Positions 8,088 through 16,335 of a stretch of DNA of 64,000 nucleotides are shown here, piece after piece. The notes beneath the pieces are model-generated. The model had not been told where the DNA came from, did not search any database, and saw only the letters and a program-made list of their open reading frames with translations. The number at the start of each line of letters is the position of its first letter. The stretch's first letter is position 1. The position numbers were made by a program, and so were the translations under genes. Source of the stretch: Streptomyces sp. SJL17-4 (GTDB taxonomy: Bacteria > Actinomycetota > Actinomycetes > Streptomycetales > Streptomycetaceae); NCBI RefSeq assembly GCF_036826855.1, contig NZ_CP104578.1, positions 992,001 through 1,056,000 of the forward strand, given 5' to 3'.

Positions 8088-9365
8088 ATGATCAAGCGGA
8101 CGTCCCAGGACATTCGCCGTCTCAACCGCTTCGAGGTCCTGCGACGCTTCTACGCGGGGGCCGGTGCGATGAGCCGTCAGGACCTCGCCGCCGCAACCGG
8201 CCTCTCCTTCGCCACCGTCGCCAATCTGACCTCCGAGCTCCTGGAGGCCGGCGTCCTCGTCGAGGCGGGGCACGAGGGCTCCAGCGGTGGCCGGCCCCGC
8301 GCTCGGCTCGCTGTCAACGCCGACCGGGGCGCGCTGATCGGCGTCGACATCGCGGAGACCTCGGTCCACGCCGAGCTCTTCGACCTCGCCCTGGAAGTCC
8401 GCCACTCCGTCGAGCGGCCTCTTCCCCCGGGGGACGTCCGGCCCACCGACGTGGTCGAAGAGCTCGCCGCCTGCGTCGAGGAGTTGCTGCGGGTCTCCGG
8501 GGTGTCCCGCGCGCGCGTGCTCGGGGCCGGCGTCAGTGTGCCCGGCATGGTGGAACGCGAGGGCGGAGTCTCCTCCTTCTCCCCCTACTGGTCCTGGCAC
8601 GAGGTACCGCTCCGCGCCCTGCTCGACGAACGCCTCGGGCTGCCCCTCCGGCTCGACAACCCCCTGCGGGCCAGCACCGTCGCCGAGTTGTGGTTCGGCG
8701 CGGGCCGGGAGGTGGACGACCTCGTCGTCCTGACCCTGCGGGCCGGTGTGGGCGCGGGGATCGCGATCGACGGACAGCTCTACCGGGGATTCACCAACAG
8801 CGCCGGCGAATGGGGTCACACCTGTCTCGCGATCGACGGCCGGCTCTGCACCTGCGGCAACCGGGGTTGCGTGGAGGCGTACGTCAGCACCCGGGGCATC
8901 GCCCGGACCTGGCGCGAGCTCGCCCCCGGTGACGAGCGGGCGGCCGGGCCGGACGACGCCGCCACGGTCGCCGCTCTCGCGCGCGCGGCGGCGGAGCGCG
9001 ACCCGGCGGCCATGGAGGCCATCGACCGCACCGGGCGCTATCTGGGGGCGGCGGTGGCCAATCTGGTCAATCTGCTCAACCCCCGGGCCCTCATCCTCGG
9101 CAACCAGGTCGTCGACCTGCTGGGAGAGCGCCTGCTGACCGCCACGTACGAGGCCGTCACCCGGCACGCGCTGGCCCTGCCGCACCGGGCGGCGGCGCTG
9201 CGGCGCAGCGCGGTACCGCACAACGCGGTCACCCGGGGGGCGGCCGCCTTCGCACTGGAGGGCTTCCTCGACGACCGGGAGGTCTTCGGCCCGGTCAGCC
9301 GGATGCGCCAGCCCCGGGAACGACGGGAGGGCGGACGCTCCGGGCCCTCCGGTGCGGAGTCCTGA
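8088..9365 (+). CDS. ROK-family transcriptional regulator
   Basis: A 425-residue regulator with an N-terminal winged helix-turn-helix (about residues 1-75; MSRQDLAAATGLSFATVANLTSELLEAG) and a C-terminal ROK sugar-sensing domain. The ROK zinc motif is intact as CTCGNRGCVEAY, preceded by GEWGHTCL. Such NagC/XylR-type proteins usually repress sugar genes and are released by a sugar or sugar phosphate. Divergent placement from the lactonase suggests that gene, and perhaps the galactose operon, is the target. The ATG at 8088 starts the conserved IKRTSQDIRRLNRFEVLR. Confidence 0.9.
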   Translation: MIKRTSQDIRRLNRFEVLRRFYAGAGAMSRQDLAAATGLSFATVANLTSELLEAGVLVEAGHEGSSGGRPRARLAVNADRGALIGVDIAETSVHAELFDLALEVRHSVERPLPPGDVRPTDVVEELAACVEELLRVSGVSRARVLGAGVSVPGMVEREGGVSSFSPYWSWHEVPLRALLDERLGLPLRLDNPLRASTVAELWFGAGREVDDLVVLTLRAGVGAGIAIDGQLYRGFTNSAGEWGHTCLAIDGRLCTCGNRGCVEAYVSTRGIARTWRELAPGDERAAGPDDAATVAALARAAAERDPAAMEAIDRTGRYLGAAVANLVNLLNPRALILGNQVVDLLGERLLTATYEAVTRHALALPHRAAALRRSAVPHNAVTRGAAAFALEGFLDDREVFGPVSRMRQPRERREGGRSGPSGAES

Positions 9366-9400
9366 AGCCGGGGCGAGCTCTGAAGCCGACATGGCGGAGT

Positions 9401-9442
9401 CCTGAAGCGGCGTGGCAAAGGCCTGAAGCGGCGTGGCAAAGG
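9401..9442. repeat. 21-bp tandem duplication between convergent regulators
   Basis: The 21-base unit beginning CCTGAAGCGGCGTGGCAAAG occurs twice without a gap (9401-9421, 9422-9442), flanked by more degenerate CCTGAAGC units from about 9359. It fills the gap between the ROK and IclR stop codons. No clear hairpin terminator is present. Confidence 0.7.
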
Positions 9443-9469
9443 CCTGACACCGGTGTGGCGATCCGGGGT

Positions 9470-10240
9470 TCAGCGTGCGGCCCGGTACCCCAGCCGCTCC
9501 GCCAGCCGGCTCGCGCCCTTCACGGCCAGCGCCGTGAGTTCGTTCTCGCGGTCCTCGCTCCAGCGGTGCACCGGTACCGAGACGGACAGCGCCGCGACGA
9601 CCCGGCCGGTGCGGTCCCGTACGGGCGCGGCGACGCAGCTCACGTCGGGGTTGGACTCCTGTTGTTCGCCCGCGACGCCGAGGATCCGGATCTCGGCGAG
9701 CGCGGCGCGCAGCGCGTCCGGGTCGGTGATGCTGCGGGGCGTCATGCCTGCCAGGTCGTACCCGTCGAGGCGTTCGTCGAGCTCGGCCTCCGGGAGGGTC
9801 GCGAGCAGCATCTTGCCGACGGCCGTGCAGTGGGCGGGCAGGCGGCGTCCGGCGGCGGAGACCATCCGTACCGCGTGGGTCGAGTCGACCTTCGCGATGT
9901 AGATGACGTCCATGTCCTCCAGGACGGCCACGTGGACCGTCTCGCCGCACGTGTCGGCGACCTCGCGCGCGACCTGGTGGCCCTCGGCCGCGAGGTCGAG
10001 CTGCTCGGCGTACCGGCTGCCGAGCTGGTACGTGCGGACGCCGAGCCGGTAGCGGCCGGGCTGTTCCGGCACCGGTACGAGGTAGTTGCGGGCGGTCAGG
10101 GTGGTGACCAGCTCGTGCGTGGTCGTGCGCGGCAGCTGGAGTCTCCGGGTGATCTCGGGGGCGGACAGGGTGCCGTCGCCCTCCAGGAAGAGCTCCAGTA
10201 CGTCGAATGCCCTGGTCACCGCCGGAACGAGTCGTCCCAT
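9470..10240 (-). CDS. IclR-family transcriptional regulator
   Basis: A 256-residue protein with the IclR layout: N-terminal winged helix (about residues 1-65, RAFDVLELFLEGDGTLSAPEITRRLQLPRTTTHELVTTL) and a C-terminal ligand-binding domain (RMVSAAGRRLPAHCTAVGKMLLA, later DVSCVAAPVRD). IclR proteins commonly control sugar-acid or aromatic catabolism. It is divergent from the enolase-superfamily dehydratase gene 276 bases away, its likely target. The ATG at 10240 is preceded by GAGGTG; a longer upstream open frame lacks a ribosome site. Confidence 0.88.
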   Translation of the reverse strand: MGRLVPAVTRAFDVLELFLEGDGTLSAPEITRRLQLPRTTTHELVTTLTARNYLVPVPEQPGRYRLGVRTYQLGSRYAEQLDLAAEGHQVAREVADTCGETVHVAVLEDMDVIYIAKVDSTHAVRMVSAAGRRLPAHCTAVGKMLLATLPEAELDERLDGYDLAGMTPRSITDPDALRAALAEIRILGVAGEQQESNPDVSCVAAPVRDRTGRVVAALSVSVPVHRWSEDRENELTALAVKGASRLAERLGYRAAR

Positions 10241-10379
10241 GGGTCCCCCACCTCGCCTCTGTCCGTTCGATATACCGTGCCACGACCGAAATCGCGAACA
10301 GAGACTAGCGGCGCGCTCCACGGTGGGCAACGGTCCGTCGGGGATCCCGCCACGGGCGGGGCGGGTGGCCGCGCGCCCG

Positions 10380-10409
10380 TTGACACCCCGGCGGGCCGCT
10401 GCCTACGGT
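10380..10409 (+). promoter_or_regulatory. candidate promoter for the dehydratase-dehydrogenase pair
   Basis: TTGACA at 10380-10385 and TACGGT at 10404-10409, separated by 18 bases, in the divergent gap between the IclR gene and the dehydratase. It reads toward the dehydratase start at 10516. Shortly downstream, TCGAACG occurs twice (about 10422 and 10440) around GAACGCGATTC and could be an operator. Confidence 0.55.
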
Positions 10410-10515
10410 CACGCCGATCCATCGAACGCGATTCGGCATGTCGAACGAACAAGTATCCCGCACATCCCGCACATCACGTCTCACTCCACGTCCGCGTCCC
10501 CGGGGAGCAACCACC

Positions 10516-11670
10516 ATGCGCATCACGGGAATCACCACACACGTCGTCGGCACGCCCTGGCGCAATCTCACCTATGTGCTCGTCCACACCGACGAGGGGC
10601 TGACCGGTGTCGGCGAGACCCGGATGCTCGGGCACACCGACGCGCTCGTCGGCTACCTCCGTGAGGCCGAGCAGAACCACATCGCCGGTTCCGACCCGTT
10701 CGCCGTCGAGGATCTCGTACGGCGCATGAAGTACGGGGACTTCGGGCGGGCCGGCGAGATCGTCATGTCCGGCATCGCGGTCGTGGAGATGGCCTGCTGG
10801 GACATCAAGGGCAAGGCCCTCGGCGTGCCCGTCTGGCAGCTGCTGGGCGGGAAGGTGACCGACCGGGTGAAGGCGTACGCGAACGGCTGGTACACCACCG
10901 AGCGCACCCCGGAGGCCTATCACGCGGCGGCGCGCGAGGTCGTGGCGCGCGGCTACCGGGCGCTGAAGATCGACCCGTTCGGGACCGGTCACTACGAGCT
11001 GGACGCCGAGCGTTCGCGGGAGGCCGTCGCGCTGATCGAGGCGGTACGAGACGCTGTCGGTCCGGACACCGAGCTGATGGTGGAGATGCACGGCCGCTTC
11101 TCCCCCTCGACCGCGGTCCGGCTCGCCCGCGAGCTCGCCCCGTTCCGGCCCGCGTGGCTGGAGGAGCCGGTGCCGCCGGAGAACCTCAAGGCCCTGTCGA
11201 AGGTCGCCGAGAAGGTGGACCTGCCGATCGCGACCGGTGAACGGATCCACGACCGCATCGAGTTCAGGGAACTCTTCGAGTCGCAGGCCGCCGACATCGT
11301 GCAGCCCGACGTCGGTCACATCGGCGGCATCCTGGAGGCCAGGAAGCTCGCCGCCACCGCCGAGACCCACTACGTGCTCGTCGCCCCGCACAACGTCGGC
11401 GGTTCGGTGCTCACCGCGGCCTCGCTCCAACTCGCCGCCTGCACACCGAACTTCAAGGTCCTGGAGCACTTCAACGACTTCGCGGACGCGGAGATCAAGA
11501 AGATCGTGCGCGGCGCGCCCGAGGTCGACCCCGAGACCGGTTGCTTCACGGTCTCCCACGAGCCGGGTCTCGGGGTGGAGTTCGACGCGGAGGCCGCAGC
11601 CGCGTTCCCGCAGCAGCGCGCCCGGTTCGACCTGTGGGCAGAGGGCTGGGAGAAGAGGCAGCCGAAGTGA
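10516..11670 (+). CDS. Enolase-superfamily sugar-acid dehydratase
   Basis: A 384-residue mandelate racemase/muconate lactonizing family protein, paralogous to the DgoD in this window but clearly different. Visible catalytic features: LKIDPFG, VEMHGRF (where DgoD has DFHGR), WLEEPVPPE, ATGERIHDR, QPDVGHIGGI and the second His in VAPHNVGGSVLTAASLQLA. These are the metal ligands and acid/base positions of an acid-sugar dehydratase. The substrate is not readable; L-configured or deoxy sugar acids from pectin are reasonable candidates. The stop overlaps the next gene's start (GTGA), so it forms a pair with the zinc dehydrogenase, a pairing reminiscent of rspA-rspB. Confidence 0.85.
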   Translation: MRITGITTHVVGTPWRNLTYVLVHTDEGLTGVGETRMLGHTDALVGYLREAEQNHIAGSDPFAVEDLVRRMKYGDFGRAGEIVMSGIAVVEMACWDIKGKALGVPVWQLLGGKVTDRVKAYANGWYTTERTPEAYHAAAREVVARGYRALKIDPFGTGHYELDAERSREAVALIEAVRDAVGPDTELMVEMHGRFSPSTAVRLARELAPFRPAWLEEPVPPENLKALSKVAEKVDLPIATGERIHDRIEFRELFESQAADIVQPDVGHIGGILEARKLAATAETHYVLVAPHNVGGSVLTAASLQLAACTPNFKVLEHFNDFADAEIKKIVRGAPEVDPETGCFTVSHEPGLGVEFDAEAAAAFPQQRARFDLWAEGWEKRQPK

Positions 11671-12701
11671 ACCACGCCTCCTCCGCGGCCGTGAGTCGCG
11701 CCGTTCTCGTCGAACGGCCCGGCGTGCACCGGCTGATCGAGCGGGAGGTCCCCGTCCCCGGCCCCGGCGAGGTCCGCGTGCGGGTCGCCGCCGCGGGGAT
11801 CTGTATGAGTGACCGCGAGGTGTACGAGGGCCGCCGCGCCCCCGGTTACGTCCGCTACCCGATCGTCCCCGGTCACGAGTGGTCCGGCACGGTGGACGCC
11901 GTCGGCACCGGAGTCGATCCCGCACTCCTGGGCCGCCCCTGTGTCGCCGAGGGCTTCCGGTCCTGCGGCCGCTGCGAACGCTGCCGGTACGGGGAGAGCA
12001 GCCTCTGCACCGCCGGATACGCCGAGACCGGCTTCACCGAGCCGGGTGCCTTCGCCGACCACCTCCTCGTCCCCGCCCGGCTCCTCCACCCGTTGCCTGA
12101 CGATGTGGACCTCCGGGCCGCCGCCCTGCTCGAACCCGCCGCCGTCGTGGCCGCCGCGGTAGGGGCGGGCCGGCCGCGCCCGGGGGAGCGGATCGCGGTG
12201 GTCGGTGCCGGAACGCTCGGCCTGCTCGCCGCCCAGTGGCTCGCCGCGTCCTCCCCCGCCGAACTGGCCGTCCTGGACCCCCGTACGGACCGGGCGGCCG
12301 AGGCCCTGACATTCGGCGCGAGCCGGGCCCTCGCCCCGGCCGACGCGGACGGCGAGACCGGGCGCTTCGACCTCGTCGTCGAGACCGCCGGGGCGCCCAC
12401 CACGGCCGCCTCCTCCTGTCTGCTGGCCCGCCGGGGCGGCCGGGTCGTCCTCACCGGCATGTTCACGGCGGGCGCCGCCGGGATCGACCCGGTCCACCTG
12501 TCCGTCAGCCAGCTGGAGATCCGCAGCGTCTTCGGCGCGTCCTCCGCCGCCTGGGCCGATGCCGTCCACGCCCTCGCGCTCGGCCTGCTCGACCCGGCGC
12601 CGCTCATCACCCACGAGTTCCCCCTAGAGCGGTTCGGCGAGGCGCTCGCCCTGGTGGGCGGCGGCGCCTCGGACACGGGCAAGGTCCTCCTCCGTCCCTG
12701 A
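11667..12701 (+). CDS. Zinc-dependent medium-chain alcohol/polyol dehydrogenase
   Basis: A 344-residue MDR protein. It shows the catalytic-zinc region GICMSDREVYEG and VPGHEWSGTV, the structural-zinc cysteines CGRCERCRYGESSLC, and the NAD-binding VVGAGTLGLLAAQ (about residues 168-180). Likely oxidises a hydroxyl of a sugar, sugar alcohol or sugar acid in the same pathway as the upstream dehydratase. The GTG at 11667 overlaps the dehydratase stop by 4 bases and is preceded by a GAGG. Substrate unknown. Confidence 0.85.
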   Translation: MNHASSAAVSRAVLVERPGVHRLIEREVPVPGPGEVRVRVAAAGICMSDREVYEGRRAPGYVRYPIVPGHEWSGTVDAVGTGVDPALLGRPCVAEGFRSCGRCERCRYGESSLCTAGYAETGFTEPGAFADHLLVPARLLHPLPDDVDLRAAALLEPAAVVAAAVGAGRPRPGERIAVVGAGTLGLLAAQWLAASSPAELAVLDPRTDRAAEALTFGASRALAPADADGETGRFDLVVETAGAPTTAASSCLLARRGGRVVLTGMFTAGAAGIDPVHLSVSQLEIRSVFGASSAAWADAVHALALGLLDPAPLITHEFPLERFGEALALVGGGASDTGKVLLRP

Positions 12702-12740
12702 GGAACTCTGCCCGTTCACCGACTCGTCGTTTCGTGTTCG

Positions 12741-12754
12741 TCGAAGCGCTTCGA
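12741..12754. promoter_or_regulatory. LacI-type operator O1
   Basis: Perfect palindrome TCGAAGCGCTTCGA, 138 bases before the LacI start at 12892. The core AAGCGCTT is the same as at 22678, 40232, 51760 and 51826. Confidence 0.8.
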
Positions 12755-12814
12755 TCTTCTTGTCCCACTTCTCTGGACACGTCAACACACCCGCGTTACG
12801 GTCTCGCTGAGCCG

Positions 12815-12831
12815 TCGAAGCGATCGTTCGA
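12815..12831. promoter_or_regulatory. LacI-type operator O2 (imperfect)
   Basis: TCGAAGCGATCGTTCGA: the left half matches the O1 half-site, the right half is altered and spaced out. Second of three sites before the LacI gene, consistent with autoregulation. Confidence 0.55.
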
Positions 12832-12840
12832 GTGGAATCG

Positions 12841-12854
12841 TCGAAGCGATTCGC
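12841..12854. promoter_or_regulatory. LacI-type operator O3
   Basis: TCGAAGCGATTCGC, an imperfect version of the palindrome, 37 bases before the LacI start codon. Confidence 0.6.
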
Positions 12855-12891
12855 ATCGCCTCACCTCAGTCACGGCCCGCGGGGAGAACGG

Positions 12892-13926
12892 ATGGTCACG
12901 CTTGCCGAGGTCGCCCGGCACGCCGGAGTGTCGGCCAGCACGGTGAGCTACGTCCTCAGCGGCAAGCGCCCCATCTCGGACCCCACGCGGCGGCGGGTGC
13001 GGGCCAGTGTCGAACAGCTCGGGTACCAGCCCCACGCGGGCGCCCGCGCGCTCGCCAGCAGCCGTTCGCGGATCATCGCCCTGATGGTCCCGCTGCGCAC
13101 CGACATGTACGTGCCGGTGATGCTGGAGATCGCGGTCGCCGTCGCCACCGCCGCCCGCGCCCATGGCTACGACGTACTGCTCCTCACCGGCGAGGAGGGC
13201 CCCTCGGCGCTCCGCCGCGTGACCGGCAGCGGGCTCGCCGAGGCGGTCATCCTGATGGACGTCCAGCTGGACGACGAGCGGCTGCCGGTGCTGCGGCCGG
13301 CGGGCCCGCCGGCCGTCCTGGTCGGGCTGCCGTCCGACCCCGCGGGGCTGAGCTGCGTCGACCTGGACTTCGCGGCGGCCGGGGCGCTGTGCGTGGAACA
13401 CCTGGCCGACCTCGGGCACCGGGAGATCGCGGTCATCGGCGAGTCGCCCGGTGTCTACGCGCGCCGTACGGGCTTCGCCGAGCGCACCCTGCGCGGGCTG
13501 CGCGACCGGGCTGCCGAGCGCGGGGTCCGGCTGCTGCACCGGCCGTGCGAGGGCGGTCATGACGCCGTGGCGGGTGTGCTCGCCCGGATCTTCGACGAGC
13601 GGCCCGGGGTCAGCGCGTTCGTCGTGCAGAACGAGACGGCGGTCGAGCCGCTGCTCGCGCTGCTGCGGCGGACCGGCCGAGCCGTGCCCGAGGACGTGTC
13701 GGTGGTCGCGGTCTGCGCCGACCAGATCGCCGCCCAGGCCTCGGTGCCGCTCAGCTCGGTGGCGATCCCCGCGCAGGAGCTGGGCCGCAGGGCGGTGGAA
13801 CGGCTCGTCGCGGGGCTCGCCCGGCGGGAGGGGGCGGACACGGCCGCAGTCGAACTCCTGACTCCGGCGCTGACCGTACGGGACAGCTCGGGTCCCCGTC
13901 AGCCCACGGCCGGGTTCAGGAACTGA
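12892..13926 (+). CDS. LacI-family regulator, copy 1
   Basis: A 344-residue repressor. The helix-turn-helix is at residues 3-22 (TLAEVARHAGVSASTVSYVL) with the hinge HAGARALASSRS, followed by the periplasmic-binding-like sensor domain (GYDVLLLTGEEG, VPEDVSVVAVCADQ). It is a close paralogue of the LacI at 38927-40051: recognition helix identical and much of the sensor shared, so both should read the same AAGCGCTT-centred palindrome. Three such sites lie just upstream. The ATG at 12892 starts the conserved VTLAEVARHAG and follows GGGGAGAACG. Its 3' end overlaps that of the convergent GH95 gene by 11 bases. Confidence 0.92.
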   Translation: MVTLAEVARHAGVSASTVSYVLSGKRPISDPTRRRVRASVEQLGYQPHAGARALASSRSRIIALMVPLRTDMYVPVMLEIAVAVATAARAHGYDVLLLTGEEGPSALRRVTGSGLAEAVILMDVQLDDERLPVLRPAGPPAVLVGLPSDPAGLSCVDLDFAAAGALCVEHLADLGHREIAVIGESPGVYARRTGFAERTLRGLRDRAAERGVRLLHRPCEGGHDAVAGVLARIFDERPGVSAFVVQNETAVEPLLALLRRTGRAVPEDVSVVAVCADQIAAQASVPLSSVAIPAQELGRRAVERLVAGLARREGADTAAVELLTPALTVRDSSGPRQPTAGFRN

Positions 13927-16108
13927 CGACGCGCTCCTCGCCCGCGCGCAGGGTGAGCCGGGTCGCCCCGGCCGGGGTCCGTACGTCGATCTCGGCGTCC
14001 CGGTCCGGGCGGAGGACCGCCCGGTACGCCCCCGGCGACCACGTCAGGTCGACGCGGGCGCCGAACCGGGTCCGTACGCCGTGGAGCCGGCCGCACGGGC
14101 AGCGGGCGGGTGGTGCGGGCAGCAGTACGAGCCGCTCGGGCGTGGACTGCACGAGGGACTCGACGAGGAGCGCGGGCAGGGTGTGGGCGGCATCGGCGTT
14201 GTAGACGTCGCGGGCCGGGTAGTGCGCGCTCATCAGGGAGTCGTGGAAGTAGTCGCCGGTGAGCACGCGCGCCAGGGCGTCCTCGGTGCGGGTCGCGTCG
14301 CCCAACCGGGCGGCCACCAGGCCGTGATGGAGGTGCCCGTGGGCCGAGTCGTTCTCGCTGCCGCGGAGTTCGAGGGCGCGCCCGGCCGCCGCCGCGAGCT
14401 CGGGGGTGTCGTAGGGGTTGATCTCGTCCAGCGGCCAGACGGGGTAGAGGTGGCTGAGGTGTCGGTGGTCGTAGCGGTCGCCGAGCCCCGGCCGGGCCCA
14501 CTCGGCGAGCGCGCCCTCATCGTTGACCCGGTAGGGCGGGAGGCGGTCGGCGAGCGCACGCAGCCGGGCGGCGTCCGCGCGGGGCGCGCGGTCGGCCGCG
14601 GCGCGCAGGGCGTGCCGGGCGGCGGCGATGTCCATGGTGGCGTCGACCGCGCCCCAGCTCCCTCCGCGAGGCCGGTTCTCCGGGGAGTACGAGGGGACGA
14701 CGACGATACGGCCGTCGGGTCCGGTCCGGGTGAGGAAGTCCTCGTAGAAGAGGGCGAGTTCGGCGAGGAGGGTCGAGGTCCTCGGATCGCGCCGCCCGCT
14801 CGCCTCCTCGTGGTCGAGCAGCGGCTTCAGGAGCCAGTCGGCGCCCGCCGTCCACAGATGGAGGGGGTACTCACGGCTGAAGTGGTACGTGTGCCCGGAG
14901 GCGCCGTCGGTGTGGGAGGGGGCGACGATCCCCCGGGCTCCGAAGATCGCTCGGGCGTTGTCCCTCCAGTCGGACAACTGGCCGTGGAGGAGGTCGGCAT
15001 GAGCTGTCGTCACCTCCGGCAGGTCGGCCGCAGCGGCGGAGGCGGTCTGGAGGTTGAGGTTGGCGTTGGTGGTGAACGCCCCGGACCAGGCCGTGTTCCA
15101 GTCCCCGGTCCAGAGCCCGGTGAGCCGCGGCGGATGCGAACCGGAGGAGGAGAGCAGGTGGTGGCGGCCTGCCGCGAAGAGGCGTTCGAGGAGAGCCGGG
15201 CTGTGGGGACGGCCCAGGAGGACGGAGCCGGGGAGGGCCCGCTCGGCCTCGTCCGCACCGAGGTCGAGCGAGACGCGCCGGTAGGCGGCGCCGTGCAGGG
15301 CGGTGTGGCGGGCGAGCAGTCGGGCGCGGAGGGCGGCGAGGTCGTCGCCGGTGGCCAGTGCCCGCAGGTCGTCGGCCTCCCGGGCCGTGTCGAGGTCTCC
15401 CTCGTGGCGCCGCACCCGGGTGAGGAGGAGCAGCCGCCCCGCCCCCTCGACGCGGACGCCGCCGGCGGTGACCGTGGTGCGTCCGGTGTCGGTGAGCAGG
15501 AGGGTGATGCCGGTGTAGCCGAGCGGGCTGTCCGGGTAGCGGGCCCGCAGGGTGAGGACGGTCTCCCGGCGCACGGTGGCGACGCCCCGGCCCGCGCCGA
15601 GCTCGGCGGGGACGCCGGGCAACCGGTGGTCGAGGTCGATGTCCACCACAGGACCGGGCGTGGTCACGTACTGGACGAGGACGTCGTCGGCGCGGGAGAC
15701 GAAGACCTCGCTGCGGCGCTCCCCGCACTCCCCGGTGACCACTCCGGTGGTGAAGTCCACGGCCCGGTGGGCGGGGAGGGCGGGGGTGCCGCTCGTCCGT
15801 CTCCGCACCCGGGTCCGGAAGCCGGGGTGGAACGGCTGGACCCAGCGCAGCGGGCGCCCGTCCGTGAACCGTTCGGCGGCCGTGGTGTCCCCGGCGAGCA
15901 GGGCGTCCTGGAGGGCGGGGAGCGCTGCGGCGAGCTCGGGCGGCGCGGTGTCGGCGGGCGGGTTGTTCGGCCGTACGAGGGTGTGGTGGGTGACGATCAC
16001 CCGGTCGTCCTCGGGGTCGCCGAAGACCAGGGCGCCGTGCCTGCCGTTCCCGGCGAGGAAGGCGTCCTCCCAGCGGGCGGCGGGCGCGGGCTCCCAGGTG
16101 CCGTGCAT
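13916..16108 (-). CDS. GH95-type glycoside hydrolase (alpha-L-fucosidase/alpha-L-galactosidase family)
   Basis: A 730-residue, apparently cytoplasmic hydrolase (no signal peptide; starts MHGTWEPAPAARWEDAFLAGNGRHGALVFG). The N-terminal beta-sandwich is followed by an (alpha/alpha)6 barrel with family landmarks: TTNANLNLQ (the Asn-X-Asn pair), PSYSPENRP (general acid Glu), HRHLSHLYPVWP, and the C-terminal beta domain. GH95 enzymes remove alpha-L-fucose or alpha-L-galactose from plant xyloglucan or rhamnogalacturonan. The ATG at 16108 forms TGATG with the stop of a truncated upstream frame, so this was once the downstream gene of an operon; a GTG directly before it (16111) is an alternative start. 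Confidence 0.85.
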   Translation of the reverse strand: MHGTWEPAPAARWEDAFLAGNGRHGALVFGDPEDDRVIVTHHTLVRPNNPPADTAPPELAAALPALQDALLAGDTTAAERFTDGRPLRWVQPFHPGFRTRVRRRTSGTPALPAHRAVDFTTGVVTGECGERRSEVFVSRADDVLVQYVTTPGPVVDIDLDHRLPGVPAELGAGRGVATVRRETVLTLRARYPDSPLGYTGITLLLTDTGRTTVTAGGVRVEGAGRLLLLTRVRRHEGDLDTAREADDLRALATGDDLAALRARLLARHTALHGAAYRRVSLDLGADEAERALPGSVLLGRPHSPALLERLFAAGRHHLLSSSGSHPPRLTGLWTGDWNTAWSGAFTTNANLNLQTASAAAADLPEVTTAHADLLHGQLSDWRDNARAIFGARGIVAPSHTDGASGHTYHFSREYPLHLWTAGADWLLKPLLDHEEASGRRDPRTSTLLAELALFYEDFLTRTGPDGRIVVVPSYSPENRPRGGSWGAVDATMDIAAARHALRAAADRAPRADAARLRALADRLPPYRVNDEGALAEWARPGLGDRYDHRHLSHLYPVWPLDEINPYDTPELAAAAGRALELRGSENDSAHGHLHHGLVAARLGDATRTEDALARVLTGDYFHDSLMSAHYPARDVYNADAAHTLPALLVESLVQSTPERLVLLPAPPARCPCGRLHGVRTRFGARVDLTWSPGAYRAVLRPDRDAEIDVRTPAGATRLTLRAGEERVVSS

Positions 16109-16335
16109 CACGGGCGCTCCCCCGCCACGGGGAGGGGCCCTGGCATGGGGAGGGGCCCCGGCACGGGGTGGGGCCCCGGCGCGCACTCCTCCGGGCGCTC
16201 CGCGCCCTCCGCGCCCCATGGTTCCGGGGCCGCGGCCCCGGACACCTCCAGGACCGCCACCCCGTACCGCTCCAGCTTCAGCGCCCCCTCGGTCTCGGCC
16301 CCTGGGGCGGCGGTGATCTCCTCGGACCAGAGGAC
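16108..16335 (-). pseudogene. C-terminal remnant of a gene formerly upstream of GH95
   Basis: The minus-strand frame ending in TGA at 16110-16108 reads like the tail of a sugar hydrolase: VVLWSEEITAAPG, then LKLERYGVAVLEVSG, followed by a Pro-rich end. Its stop overlaps the GH95 start (TGATG), the typical coupling seen in this window. The part before about codon 70 is lost: at about 16336 the sequence switches abruptly to a GH3 fragment on the other strand. Family not identified. Confidence 0.45.
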
